Positions 45,256-53,908 are shown, counted from the stretch's first letter. The stretch is 64,000 bases of DNA from AP-15 sp963732095 (GCA_963732095.1 CAVSZA010000069.1:1-64000), one strand, 5' to 3'. Numbers and translations: made by a program. Notes: a model not told the origin generated them from the sequence alone.

Positions 45256-45697
45256 CGAAGGTACGGCGCTAAAACTTCGCGCCGAGGACGCCGAAGACCT
45301 GGCGGTGATCTCGGCCTGTCTGCAGGACGCGCTCGTCGCGGTACGCGACCTCGCTTATGCGCCGGAGGAGCGCAGCTTTCTGTTCGTCGCAAACCGATTT
45401 CGCTGGGAAAACGGGCTCGGCCCCGCGCCCGGCGAGGTTCCCTATGAGCGGGTCTTGTGCGGGATCACGTTCAGCGAGGTGGCGGCGGCGTCGTACAGTG
45501 GGTTCCGCCGCAGCGATGACGGCCGGATATTGTCGTTGCTGGCGATCCGGCCGGAAGACGGCGCAGTCCATCTCGAATTTTCCGGCGGGGCGGCGATCCG
45601 GCTCGAGGTCTCGCGAATTATCTGTCACGCCGGGGATCTCGGCGATCCGTGGCCGACACCATGGCGACCCCGCCACGATTTGGATGAAGCTTCGTGA
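45245..45697 (+). CDS. DUF2948 family protein
   Basis: 150 residues, cytoplasmic, no catalytic motif known. The phrases LKLRAEDAEDLAVISACLQD at the N-terminus, FVANRFRWE, RVLCGITFSEV and the C-terminal RPRHDLDE match the DUF2948 proteins encoded between murA and the histidine genes in alphaproteobacteria. The ATG at 45245 lies inside the end of murA; its stop overlaps the hisG GTG (GTGA). Confidence 0.88.
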   Translation: MAPDEGTALKLRAEDAEDLAVISACLQDALVAVRDLAYAPEERSFLFVANRFRWENGLGPAPGEVPYERVLCGITFSEVAAASYSGFRRSDDGRILSLLAIRPEDGAVHLEFSGGAAIRLEVSRIICHAGDLGDPWPTPWRPRHDLDEAS

Positions 45698-46377
45698 CCG
45701 CCGAGCCCGAACCCGTTCGCGGCGATCCCTTGATCATGGCATTGCCGAACGGCCGGATTCTCGGCGAGGTGATGTCGCTGTTGCGCCGGATCGGCATCGA
45801 GCCGGAGCCCGCCTTCGACGACCCTGCTTCGCGCCAGCTTCGCTTCGGAACCAGCGAGCCGGGTCTCGATTTGATCCGTGTCCGCAGCTTTGACGCCGCA
45901 ACTTTTGTCGCGTTCGGCGCCGCACAGCTCGGTATCGCCGGCAATGACGTGCTGATGGAATTCGACTATTCGGAGATCTACGCGCCGCTCGATCTCGATG
46001 TCGGGCATTGCCGTCTCGCCGTCGCTGCGACGGCGGACGCGCTCGGGCAGGCCGAAATCACACGATCGAGCCATGTGCGGGTCGCGACAAAGTACCCGGA
46101 AGTTACCCGCCGGCATTTTGCGGCGCGAGGCATCCAGGCGGAATGCATCAAGCTCAACGGCGCGATCGAGCTGGCGCCGCGTCTGGGGCTCTGCCATCAC
46201 ATTGTCGATCTCGTACAGACCGGCGCCACCCTGAAAGCCAACGGTTTGGTCGAAATTGAGCCGATTGCCGAGGTCAGCTCCCGACTGATCGTCAACCGCC
46301 CGGCACTGAAGACCCGCCCCGAAGAAGTCGGCGGCTGGATCGAGCGCTTTCGAGAAGCGATCGGCGGGGGGCGCTGA
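45694..46377 (+). CDS. hisG: ATP phosphoribosyltransferase, short form
   Basis: Catalyses the first step of histidine synthesis (ATP + PRPP). 227 residues, the short HisG form that lacks the C-terminal regulatory domain and normally needs HisZ for feedback control; hisZ is not in this window. Landmarks are LPNGRILGEVMSLLRRIGIE, the AAQLGIAGNDVLME loop and the PRPP-binding VDLVQTGATLKANGL. Starts with GTG overlapping the DUF2948 stop and overlaps hisD as TGATG. Confidence 0.95.
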   Translation: MTAEPEPVRGDPLIMALPNGRILGEVMSLLRRIGIEPEPAFDDPASRQLRFGTSEPGLDLIRVRSFDAATFVAFGAAQLGIAGNDVLMEFDYSEIYAPLDLDVGHCRLAVAATADALGQAEITRSSHVRVATKYPEVTRRHFAARGIQAECIKLNGAIELAPRLGLCHHIVDLVQTGATLKANGLVEIEPIAEVSSRLIVNRPALKTRPEEVGGWIERFREAIGGGR

Positions 46378-47681
46378 TGCCGGTGACGCTCTCCACCCGC
46401 GACCCCGGTTTCGAAGCGGGGTTCCGACAGCTGCTCGCGGCCAAGCGGGAGAGTGCGGCAGATGTCGACGCCGCGGTTGCCGAGATCATCGAGGACATCG
46501 CCAGCCGCGGCGATGCGGCACTGATCGACTATACGCGCCGCTTCGACGGGATGGATCTTGCGCCCGGAGCCCTCCGGCTGACTGCAAGGGAGATCGCCGA
46601 TGGCGCCGCGGCGGCCGCGCCCGAGACCGTGGCAGCGTTGCGCGTTGCGGCGGAGCGGATCGAGAGCTTTCATCGCCGCCAGCTGCCCGCTCCGATCGAC
46701 TATGTCGACGAGGTGGGTGTGCGCCTCGCCGCCCGCTGGCGGCCGGTCGCCGCGGCCGGGCTCTACGTTCCGGGCGGTACCGCCGCCTATCCCTCTTCGG
46801 TGTTGATGAACGCTATCCCGGCGAAAGTGGCCGGGGTCGAGCGGCTGGTCATGACCGTGCCGACCCCGCGCGGCGTGCTGAGCCCGCTTGTTCTTGCCGC
46901 CGCCCAGATGGTCGGGATCGACGAGATATATCGGGTCGGCGGCGCGCAGGCGATCGCAGCGCTCGCCTACGGCACGGCGACGATCGCCCCGGTCGACAAG
47001 GTGGTCGGCCCCGGAAACGCTTATGTCGCGGCGGCGAAGCGCCGGGTCTTCGGCAAGGTCGGGATCGACATGATCGCCGGGCCATCGGAAATTCTCGTCG
47101 TCGCCGACCGGCACAACGACCCTGAATGGATCGCTGCCGATTTGCTGTCGCAGGCCGAGCACGACGAGGCGGCGCAGGCGGTCCTCATCACCAATGACGC
47201 CGATTTTGCGGCCGAGGTCGAGGCGGCGGTGGAGCGCCACCTGGCTCGGCTGCCGCGGACGCAGATCGCGCGCGCCAGCTGGCAGGCGCATGGCGCCATT
47301 CTACTTGTCGCCGATTGGGAGGAGGTCCCTGCGCTGATCGACCGGATCGCGCCCGAGCATCTCGAGCTCGCGCTCGACGAGGCCGATGCCTTGGCCGAGC
47401 GGGTCCATCATGCGGGGGCGATTTTTCTCGGCCGCCACACGCCCGAGGCGATCGGCGACTATATCGCAGGACCCAACCATGTCCTGCCGACCGCCCGCAG
47501 CGCGCGTTTCGCCTCCGGTCTCGGGGTTCTCGATTTCCTCAAACGCAGCTCGATCGTCCGCTGCGACGCGGCGAGCTTCGCGGCGCTCGCGCCCTCGGCG
47601 ATCCGCCTCGCCGAGGCCGAGGGGCTGGACGCGCACGCGTTGTCATTGTCGATCCGCCTCGATCGAGCGCGCGCGGGGTAG
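46377..47681 (+). CDS. hisD: Histidinol dehydrogenase
   Basis: Zinc enzyme for the last two oxidations of histidine synthesis (histidinol to histidine). 434 residues with the family phrases GLYVPGGTAAYPSSVLMNAI, VGPGNAYVAAAKR, GIDMIAGPSEILVVAD, LLSQAEHDEAAQAVL (Zn and catalytic region) and GPNHVLPTARSARFASGL. Translationally coupled to hisG (TGATG). The remaining his genes are elsewhere, as usual in this order. Confidence 0.97.
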   Translation: MPVTLSTRDPGFEAGFRQLLAAKRESAADVDAAVAEIIEDIASRGDAALIDYTRRFDGMDLAPGALRLTAREIADGAAAAAPETVAALRVAAERIESFHRRQLPAPIDYVDEVGVRLAARWRPVAAAGLYVPGGTAAYPSSVLMNAIPAKVAGVERLVMTVPTPRGVLSPLVLAAAQMVGIDEIYRVGGAQAIAALAYGTATIAPVDKVVGPGNAYVAAAKRRVFGKVGIDMIAGPSEILVVADRHNDPEWIAADLLSQAEHDEAAQAVLITNDADFAAEVEAAVERHLARLPRTQIARASWQAHGAILLVADWEEVPALIDRIAPEHLELALDEADALAERVHHAGAIFLGRHTPEAIGDYIAGPNHVLPTARSARFASGLGVLDFLKRSSIVRCDAASFAALAPSAIRLAEAEGLDAHALSLSIRLDRARAG

Positions 47682-47692
47682 CTCGACAAGCT

Positions 47693-48172
47693 ATGGGCGA
47701 GCAGGACGCCTCGCGTATCGCCGACATCACTCTCGACGAGCATACGGTCGTCCGCCGCAGCCCCGACATCGAGCACGAGCGCGCAGTGGCGATCTTCGAC
47801 CTCCTGGAAGAGAACCATTTTGCGCCGGTTTCCGGCTGCAACGGGCCTTACCATCTGCACTTGGCGATCGAGGAGAACCGGCTGAGCATCGAAATCCGCT
47901 CGATGGCGAACGGTTCGAACGAAACGATCACTCTGCCGCTGGCGCCGTTTCGCGGCATCGTCAAAGATTATTTCATGGTCTGTGACAGCTATTACGAAGC
48001 GATCCGCCGTTCGAGTCTGGCGCAGATCGAGGCCATCGATGTCGGCAGGCGGTCCTTGCACAACGAGGGATCTGCGCTGCTGATCGATCGGCTCGCCGAC
48101 AAAGTCGAGATCGATCTCGACACCGCCCGGCGCTTGTTCACCCTGATTTGCGTGCTGCACTTGCGGGGCTGA
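47693..48172 (+). CDS. UPF0262 family protein
   Basis: 159 residues, a conserved alphaproteobacterial protein of unknown function that commonly follows hisD. Typical phrases are ITLDEHTVVRRSPDIEHERA, AIFDLLEENHF, GPYHLHLAIEENRL, IVKDYFMVCDSYYEAIR, and LHNEGSALLIDRL. ATG 47693 follows the hisD stop by 11 bases. maf begins five bases after its stop; an infA gene, often found between these two in relatives, is absent. Confidence 0.9.
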   Translation: MGEQDASRIADITLDEHTVVRRSPDIEHERAVAIFDLLEENHFAPVSGCNGPYHLHLAIEENRLSIEIRSMANGSNETITLPLAPFRGIVKDYFMVCDSYYEAIRRSSLAQIEAIDVGRRSLHNEGSALLIDRLADKVEIDLDTARRLFTLICVLHLRG

Positions 48173-48176
48173 CTGG

Positions 48177-48773
48177 GTGACGAGGCCGCCCCTTGTGCTC
48201 GCCTCCGCATCGCCGCGCCGCCTCGAACTGCTGCGTCAAGTGGGCCTCATGCCCGACTGCATCGATCCGGCCGGCATTGACGAGACCCCTCGCCGCGGCG
48301 AGTTGCCTCCCGCGCATGCGATGCGGCTTGCGCAGGAAAAGGCGCAGGCGGTAAGCCGGCGCCATCCCGGCGCCTTTGTCCTGGCGGCCGACACCGTCGT
48401 CGCCTGCGGCCGGCGGATCCTGCCGAAAACCGAAGACGAGGCGCGCGCGCGCTCCTGCCTCGAACTGCTTTCGGGGCGTCGCCACCGCGTCCATGGCGCT
48501 ATAGTGGTGGTGAGCCCCGACGGCCGGTCGGTGTCGCGCCGGGTCGAGAGCCAAGTCTCTTTCAAACGGCTGAGCGAGGCCGAGATCGGGGCCTATTTGC
48601 GCACCGGTGAGTGGCAGGGCAAGGCCGGCGGCTATGCGATCCAAGGGCGTGCGGCGGCGCTCATCCGCTGGATCAGCGGTTCCTATTCAAATGTCGTCGG
48701 GCTGCCGCTCTTTGAGACGACCCAGCTGCTTGCCGGCCACGGGTACCGACCGAGTTGGCTCGCGAGCTGCTGA
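48177..48773 (+). CDS. Maf-like nucleotide pyrophosphatase
   Basis: Hydrolyses non-canonical or methylated nucleoside triphosphates (dTTP/UTP-type in the YhdE group), linked to septum control. 198 residues with LVLASASPRRLELLRQVGL, the catalytic AADTVVACGRRIL, and SGRRHRVHGAIVV. Starts with GTG. Its last 19 bases overlap the start of the RNase E/G gene. Confidence 0.93.
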   Translation: MTRPPLVLASASPRRLELLRQVGLMPDCIDPAGIDETPRRGELPPAHAMRLAQEKAQAVSRRHPGAFVLAADTVVACGRRILPKTEDEARARSCLELLSGRRHRVHGAIVVVSPDGRSVSRRVESQVSFKRLSEAEIGAYLRTGEWQGKAGGYAIQGRAAALIRWISGSYSNVVGLPLFETTQLLAGHGYRPSWLASC

Positions 48774-50149
48774 TATCGGCGGGTCCCGGCGAGTGGCGCG
48801 CTGCGCTGCTTGAAAAGGGCGTGCCCGTCGAACTCTTCGTCGAGCGCGGCGATCGCAATGAAGCCGGGAGCATTCATTTGGGGCGGGTGCGCCAGCTGGT
48901 CCCGGCCCACGGGGCGGCGCTCGTCGATATCGGCGGGGACCGGCCCGCCTTCCTGCCACAGGGCGAGGTTTTGCCGCGCGGCAAGCGGCTGCACGAGGGC
49001 GAGCGCGTCGTAGTGCAAATCCGCCGCGAGGCCCAGGCCGGCAAGGCGGCAAGGGTGACGATGGCCGCGATTTTGCGCTGCTGGCCGGTCGAATTGATCG
49101 TCGGCCGCCCCGGTTCCGCAGATGGCGCGGCGCTCCTCACCCAACTTGCCCCCACCCTAACCCTCCCCGGCTCGCGGGGGAGGGAATCAGCCTACCTCCC
49201 CCGTGGCAACGGGGGAGGGCCGGGGTGGGGGCTGAGGTTTCTTGAACCGGCGCCGGACGACCCCGTTGCTGGCGAGGCGGCCGCCTTGGCGCGGCGCTGG
49301 TATGACATCGTTGATCGCGCTTCACGGCTAGACCCGCCGGTCCGGCTCGACCCCGCGGCGTCTTTTGCCGCCGCGCTCGCCGGGTCGCTGCCGGCGGCAC
49401 CCGACGAGATCCTTGTGGACGACCCTGCGGCCATTCCCGACCTCCGCGCCGCCTTTTCGAACAGCACCGTCACGCACCTTCCGGAAACCGAGTGGCCGAT
49501 CGATCTCGACGCGGTATTCGACGAGGCGCTGTCCGCTACGCTCGCCCTCCCCGGGGGCGGTTCCGTGCATTTCGAGGCGACCCGGGCTGGCATGCTGATC
49601 GACGTCGACGCCGGGACTCCGGAAACGGGCTCGCCGGAGCGCACCGGGATGATGGCCAACCTCGCCGCCGCCGCGACGATCGCCCGGCAGATCAGGCTGC
49701 GCAATTTGGGCGGCGGCATTGTCGTCGATTTTGTCGGCTTGGACATTCGCTCGGCGCGGGAAAAGGTTCGCATGGCGCTCGCTGAGGCGCTCGCCCCCGA
49801 TCCGGCGGCCCCGCAGCTCCTCGGCTGGACCCGGCTCGGACATTTCGAACTGGTGCGGCCGCGCCGCAGCCGCCCGCTCGCCGAGGGACTGCTCGAGCCG
49901 CGCCCGGGCGGCGCTCTCATCAAGACTGCGATCACGGTCTCGCACGAGGCGCTGCGCGCCCTGCGCCGTGCCGCGCGGGCGGAGTCCGGGCGGCGGTGGC
50001 GCATCACCGTCGCCCCGGAGGTCGCGGCTGCGTTGGCGGGCGCCGCGGTGGAGGCCGTGCGGCAAGCCGAGCAGCGATTCGCCCGCGACATCGCGATCGA
50101 AGCCGATCCCGGCTGTGAGCGCGAACGTTTTCAAATCTCGGCGCGTTGA
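48755..50149 (+). CDS. Short ribonuclease E/G with an in-frame repeat insertion
   Basis: A 5'-end-dependent endoribonuclease of the RNase G class, 464 residues, without the long C-terminal scaffold of RNase E. The S1 domain lies at residues ~38-105 (GSIHLGRVRQLVPAHGAALV), and the catalytic DNase I-like region has LGGGIVVDFVGLD with its aspartates. TTG start inside the end of maf. Residues ~130-161 (LAPTLTLPGSRGRESAYLPR and after) are encoded by a palindromic genomic repeat inserted in frame between the S1 domain and the next domain. Because it stays open, the enzyme may still work with a surface loop. yacG follows, as is usual. Confidence 0.9.
   Translation: MARELLISAGPGEWRAALLEKGVPVELFVERGDRNEAGSIHLGRVRQLVPAHGAALVDIGGDRPAFLPQGEVLPRGKRLHEGERVVVQIRREAQAGKAARVTMAAILRCWPVELIVGRPGSADGAALLTQLAPTLTLPGSRGRESAYLPRGNGGGPGWGLRFLEPAPDDPVAGEAAALARRWYDIVDRASRLDPPVRLDPAASFAAALAGSLPAAPDEILVDDPAAIPDLRAAFSNSTVTHLPETEWPIDLDAVFDEALSATLALPGGGSVHFEATRAGMLIDVDAGTPETGSPERTGMMANLAAAATIARQIRLRNLGGGIVVDFVGLDIRSAREKVRMALAEALAPDPAAPQLLGWTRLGHFELVRPRRSRPLAEGLLEPRPGGALIKTAITVSHEALRALRRAARAESGRRWRITVAPEVAAALAGAAVEAVRQAEQRFARDIAIEADPGCERERFQISAR
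49142..49240. repeat. Palindromic repeat inserted in frame in the RNase E/G gene
   Basis: About 99 bases containing two stems: ccccggctcgcggggg and cctcccccgtggcaacggggg, flanked by outer arms cccccaccctaaccc and the matching gccggggtggggg. The length near 99 is a multiple of three, so the frame is kept. It is related to the repeat at 80-121. Confidence 0.8.
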
Positions 50150-50165
50150 TTATATCGCCTCGGCC

Positions 50166-50357
50166 ATGGCCTCTATTTCGTCGATCGAGCGACCCGCACC
50201 GCGCCCGTGTCCGATCTGCGGCAAGCCGCCGATGCTGCAATACCGGCCTTTCTGCTCGGCGCGCTGCGCGCAGATCGATCTCGGCCGGTGGCTCAAGGGC
50301 AATTACCGCATCCCGACCGAGGAGGGACCCGACGAGGGCAGTGAGGAAGCCGATTGA
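50166..50357 (+). CDS. yacG: DNA gyrase inhibitor / zinc-binding protein YacG
   Basis: 63 residues with a four-cysteine zinc knuckle: CPICGKPPMLQYRPFCSARC, followed by AQIDLGRWLKGNYRIP, the family signature. E. coli YacG binds GyrB and inhibits gyrase. The ATG at 50166 gives the usual short N-terminus. It follows the RNase E/G gene by 16 bases, matching the conserved maf-rng-yacG order. No tRNA follows, although one often does in relatives. Confidence 0.93.
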   Translation: MASISSIERPAPRPCPICGKPPMLQYRPFCSARCAQIDLGRWLKGNYRIPTEEGPDEGSEEAD

Positions 50358-50388
50358 CCATGCGTCGCGAGGCCGCGAGCATGCGTCG

Positions 50389-51012
50389 ATGAGCGCCTCC
50401 CCCCAGTCCAAACATTACAGGGTCATCTACGCCGACCCGCCCTGGACCTTCGCCACCTATTCGCGGAAGGGCAAGGGCCGCAATCCCGAAGCCTATTACG
50501 ACTGCATGTCGCTCGCCGACATCAAGTCGTTGCCGGTTGCCGAATGGGCTGCAGAGGACTGCGTGCTGCTGCTGTGGGCGACCGACCCTCTGCTGGAGAA
50601 GGCGTTCGACATTATAAAGGCTTGGGGCTTCACTTATAAGACTGTCGGGTTTTACTGGGCTAAGCTGCGGAAACCTGAGCTTTTTTACAATGATCGGAGC
50701 TTCTTCACGGGGCTCGGCTTCTGGACGCGGGCGAACCCCGAGCCTTGTCTGCTCGCGACGCGCGGCAAGCCGCATCGCAGCCGAGCCGATGTCCGCAAAC
50801 TGATCGTGTCGCCGCGGCGCGAGCATAGCCGCAAACCGGATGAGGCCTACGAGCGCATCGAAGCCCTGTGCGAAGGGCCCTATCTCGAAATGTTCGCCCG
50901 AGCCCCCCGGCCTGGCTGGGACCGTTGGGGCTACGAGGCCGACGCGTCTGAAACCGGGCAGCGCCGCTGGCGCGCAAACAGCTATCCCGACGCGCCCCAG
51001 GCTGCCGAGTAG
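50389..51012 (+). CDS. MT-A70 family adenine methyltransferase
   Basis: 207 residues. The catalytic motif is YADPPWTFATYS (DPPW), with LLWATDPLLEKAFDIIKAWG and KTVGFYWAKL and the SAM-related RREHSRKPDEAYERIEALCE, the order of bacterial MT-A70/Ime4-like N6-adenine methyltransferases. It has no partner restriction endonuclease. Such genes are often found on phages and plasmids; here it follows yacG in a core region, so it may act as an orphan DNA or RNA methyltransferase. The start at ATG 50389 is the first that fits the family; 31 bases separate it from yacG. Confidence 0.88.
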   Translation: MSASPQSKHYRVIYADPPWTFATYSRKGKGRNPEAYYDCMSLADIKSLPVAEWAAEDCVLLLWATDPLLEKAFDIIKAWGFTYKTVGFYWAKLRKPELFYNDRSFFTGLGFWTRANPEPCLLATRGKPHRSRADVRKLIVSPRREHSRKPDEAYERIEALCEGPYLEMFARAPRPGWDRWGYEADASETGQRRWRANSYPDAPQAAE

Positions 51013-51025
51013 CGCAGGCTACCCG

Positions 51026-51180
51026 AAAAACCCTCACCCGCCTCGTTGCGCTCGGCACCCTCTCCCGCGGTGCGTCGCGGTGCGGGAGAGGGCTATGATT
51101 CCCACCGGCGCAAAGCCCCTCGCCCGCACCGCGGGAGAGGGGGGACCCAGCCCGCAGGGCTGGGTGGGTGAGGGCCTTCA
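51026..51180. repeat. Long palindromic repeat cluster
   Basis: It opens with accctcacccgcctcg and closes with the matching gtgggtgagggcc. Inside are stems built on ccctctcccgcggtgcg / gcggtgcgggagaggg, a second cgcaccgcgggagagggg and cccagcccgcagggctggg. It fills the space between the methyltransferase and retropepsin genes and may terminate transcription of the former. Same family as the repeat at the end of tmk. Confidence 0.75.
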
Positions 51181-51206
51181 CCAACCCTTAAGCGCCGTTC
51201 CGCAGA

Positions 51207-51770
51207 GTGCGACAGGCGATGATTGGGACCGGAGCGGGCACCGTGATCGGCTGGGCGTTGCGTTGGGTATTGCTGTGCTGCGGTATCGTTCTCCTCGGTG
51301 TCGGGGTGCTGGACCGCAGCAAAGCGCTGTTGCCGGATATTGTCTCGTCAGCCGGACGGGAGCGGGAGGCTGCCATGTCGGCTCCGCGCGCGTCTGTCCC
51401 AGCCTCCAACACGATCGTCTATACGGCGAACGAAAGGGGCCACGTCGTCCTCGACGCCGCGGTCAATGGGGCTCCGGTCCGCATGCTCGTCGACACCGGC
51501 GCCAGCCTGGTGACGCTCACCCCGGCGGATGCCCGCGCCGCCGGCATCGATCCCGCCCGACTGGTGTTTAGCGGACATGTCAACACCGCCAATGGCACAG
51601 CGAGTATGGCGCCGGTGACCTTGCGCGAAATCCGCATCGGCCAGCTGTCGATTTATGATGTGCCCGCCTCAATCCTCCAAAACCTCGACGTTTCTCTGCT
51701 CGGCATGAGCTTCCTCGGCCGGCTGCAGGGCTACGAAATGCGCGGCGGCAAGCTCACGGTCTCTTGGTAG
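51207..51770 (+). CDS. TIGR02281-type membrane-anchored retropepsin-like aspartic protease
   Basis: 187 residues. One N-terminal membrane helix (WALRWVLLCCGIVLLGVGVL) anchors a periplasmic clan AA protease domain with the active-site VDTGASLVTL; a typical retropepsin dimer would be needed for catalysis. The C-terminus LLGMSFLGRLQGYEMRGGKL is the family end motif. GTG 51207 opens the frame; ATG 51219 is an alternative. A dead copy of the last ~28 residues lies at 54043-54129. Confidence 0.87.
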   Translation: MRQAMIGTGAGTVIGWALRWVLLCCGIVLLGVGVLDRSKALLPDIVSSAGREREAAMSAPRASVPASNTIVYTANERGHVVLDAAVNGAPVRMLVDTGASLVTLTPADARAAGIDPARLVFSGHVNTANGTASMAPVTLREIRIGQLSIYDVPASILQNLDVSLLGMSFLGRLQGYEMRGGKLTVSW

Positions 51771-52148
51771 AAAGCTCGCTTCCGCCTCGATTGCGTTTCA
51801 GTGGCCGCTCTGCGCCGTGAAGGCGGCCAGCCGGTCGCTTAGGCTCTGCGGCGCCGAGGGCTTCGGCGCAACTGGGTTAGATCGTCGGATGGCATCGATA
51901 AAGGCTTCGGTTATACTGCGATCGAGGACGGATCGACCAAGTCTCGTCACCCGTCGAGGGGATAAGAGGCTAGCACACTCGACGCGAGACCACAGATGCT
52001 CTGTGCAGCCGGTTAGGTGCGGGCAGCAACCGCATTAAAAGCGTTGGTTCAGTGCGTGCGCAAACGCCTCTGCCTCTCCTCGATCGCCAGTGAGACCGAC
52101 AAGGGCCTGTCCTGCCGAGCCGGAGTGTCGCGCTGAGGGCCAGTTTGC
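51771..52148. other. Gap without a gene
   Basis: 378 bases between the retropepsin and the Crp/Fnr regulator. I find no convincing frame, RNA gene or strong repeat. The regulator's promoter presumably lies in the last 100 bases. Confidence 0.4.
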
Positions 52149-52805
52149 ATGAAAGTCGAAGGAAAGCCACCGCCTTTCGATCCCAAGACCTTCCTGGCGC
52201 GGGTCGGGGCCGGAAAAACCAGGGCCGAGTTGCGCAAGCGGCAGATCGTATTCGCCCAGGGAGATCCCGCAGATGCCGTCTTCTACATCCAGAAGGGCAA
52301 GATCGAGCTGAAGGTCCTGTCCCAGCAAGGCAAGGAAGCGATCCTTGCCATTCTGGGTGCCGATGATTTTTTTGGCGAGGGATGCCTGGCGGGTCAGCCG
52401 CTGCGCATGTCGACGGCTGCCGCCGTCACGGAGTGCTCGGTCGTACGTCTCGAAAAATCGGCGATGATCGCGGTGCTCCACGACGAACCGGTCTTTTCCG
52501 CGCTTTTCATCTCATACTTGCTCACCCGCAACATTCGTATCGAAGAAGATCTCGTCGATCAGCTTTTCAATTCGAGCGAGAAACGGCTGGCGCGCCTTCT
52601 TTTGCTGTTGGCCAACTTCGGAAAGGAGGGGAAACCGGAGGCGGTGATTCCCAAGGTTAGCCAGGAAACCTTGGCCGAGATGATCGGCACTACCCGGTCG
52701 CGGGTGAGCTTTTTCATGAACAAATTCCGCAAGCTCGGCTTCATCGAATACAATGGCGGTCTGAGCGTCCACAGCTCGCTGCTGAACGTGGTCCTGCACG
52801 ACTGA
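52149..52805 (+). CDS. Crp/Fnr family transcriptional regulator
   Basis: 218 residues. The N-terminal cyclic-nucleotide-binding-like beta-barrel (residues ~25-125) contains IVFAQGDPADAVFYIQKGKI and the phosphate-cassette-like FFGEGCLAGQ. The C-terminal helix-turn-helix is VSQETLAEMIGTTRSRVSFF with recognition-helix residues TTRSRVS. There is no Fnr-type N-terminal cysteine cluster, so it is not an oxygen-sensing Fnr. The neighbours are damaged genes and give no clue to its regulon. Confidence 0.9.
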   Translation: MKVEGKPPPFDPKTFLARVGAGKTRAELRKRQIVFAQGDPADAVFYIQKGKIELKVLSQQGKEAILAILGADDFFGEGCLAGQPLRMSTAAAVTECSVVRLEKSAMIAVLHDEPVFSALFISYLLTRNIRIEEDLVDQLFNSSEKRLARLLLLLANFGKEGKPEAVIPKVSQETLAEMIGTTRSRVSFFMNKFRKLGFIEYNGGLSVHSSLLNVVLHD

Positions 52806-53015
52806 CGGGGCAAAAGGTCCCTACCGCCGCATCGTGCTCCGCCTGCCGGCACAGTTTTGAAAAGTGAGCAATATTGACCAGACTCGGGCTACGAGGACTG
52901 GGCAACGTTAGAGACCTTAGGAGGAAGCCCTCCTTAAAAACTAAACTTGGCCGAGCAGCGTGGGAGATGCCGTCGTCTCCGGCTTGTCGCGGATCGATTG
53001 AGTTTGGAGATGCAA

Positions 53016-53628
53016 ATGATAAGACGTTCTTTGCTGCTGTCGGCTTTCGTCCTGTTGGCCGGCATCATTGCGGGTGCCCCAAGAAGCGTTGCCGCCGCGG
53101 ATGATCCGGTGAACTTTGTCACCGACCTCGGAAGTCGCGCCCTCTCAGCGATGGGAAACGGCGACACGGCGGCTAAGCAGGTTCGGTTCCGCCAGCTGTT
53201 CCGCCAATATTTCGACGTGGAATCCTGCGCCCGTTCCGCGCTCGGGCCATACCGGTTAAAAGCGACGGCGCCGCAGCGGCAAGAATTCGTCGAACTTTAC
53301 GAGGATTACGTCGTCATTGGCTAATTCCGCCCACCTCGGCGCCCTCGGCAGCGAAAGCTTCAAAGTGCTGGGGAGCCACCCCGATAAGGGAAAGGTCATC
53401 GTAACGAGCCGGATCCAGATCAACGGCGCGGCACCGGTCAGGGTCGATTGGCTGCTCAACCCTACCGACCGTGGCTACAGGGTGACCGACCTGATCGTCA
53501 ACGGCATTAGCATGGCCAGTGCGCAGCACTCCGATTTGGTCTCAGTCATCCAGCGCAACAACGGACAGGTGCCAGCTTTGCTGGTTGCCATGCGCGAAAA
53601 GAACGCGAGCAACGGTATCCTCCGATAA
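53016..53628 (+). pseudogene. MlaC/Ttg2D-type phospholipid-binding protein, frameshifted
   Basis: The first frame from ATG 53016 (GGAG six bases upstream) gives a signal peptide MIRRSLLLSAFVLLAGIIAG and VRFRQLFRQYFDVESCARSA then PQRQEFVELYEDYVV, then stops at 53322-53324. A one-base shift near 53318 continues ANSAHLGALGSESFKVLGS then GKVIVTSRIQ, WLLNPTDRGYRVTDLIVNG and VIQRNNGQVPALL to 53628. Joined it is a ~200-residue MlaC, the periplasmic shuttle of retrograde phospholipid transport. No other mla gene is adjacent. Either a dead copy or a one-base sequencing error. Confidence 0.72.
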
Positions 53629-53719
53629 TCACCTATGGTTAATCGCACCGAAACCTCTTGGGCAAAATAGCGATTGCGAGCAGCGCCTGCTCCCGCTCGC
53701 TTAACACAGGACCAGCAAC

Positions 53720-53908
53720 ATGTCCGCAGCTAACGATGCTTCTGCCAACGAGGTGCTCAAGACTTATAGGGCGGCCACGAAAACCTCCTTAAAGGAGCAT
53801 CAGGACGCGTTTGACGGGGCGGTTGGTGTTTACCGCGCTCGTAACCAGGATGCGCCCGAGAAAGTGGCCCGCCGGGCGGTGGAAAGGATCATTTGCAATA
53901 GCCTGTGA
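53720..53908 (+). CDS. Small helical protein, 62 residues
   Basis: Starts at ATG 53720 with AGGA about ten bases before. The sequence is charged and helical (NEVLKTYRAATKTSLKEHQD, VGVYRARNQDAPEKVARRAV) with no signal peptide or membrane segment. I recognise no family. Balanced composition and a ribosome site support it being a real gene. Confidence 0.5.
   Translation: MSAANDASANEVLKTYRAATKTSLKEHQDAFDGAVGVYRARNQDAPEKVARRAVERIICNSL

Noticed and set aside
50358..50388. tRNA gene after yacG
   Set aside because: Expected from gene order in relatives, but only 31 bases separate yacG from the methyltransferase and no cloverleaf is present.
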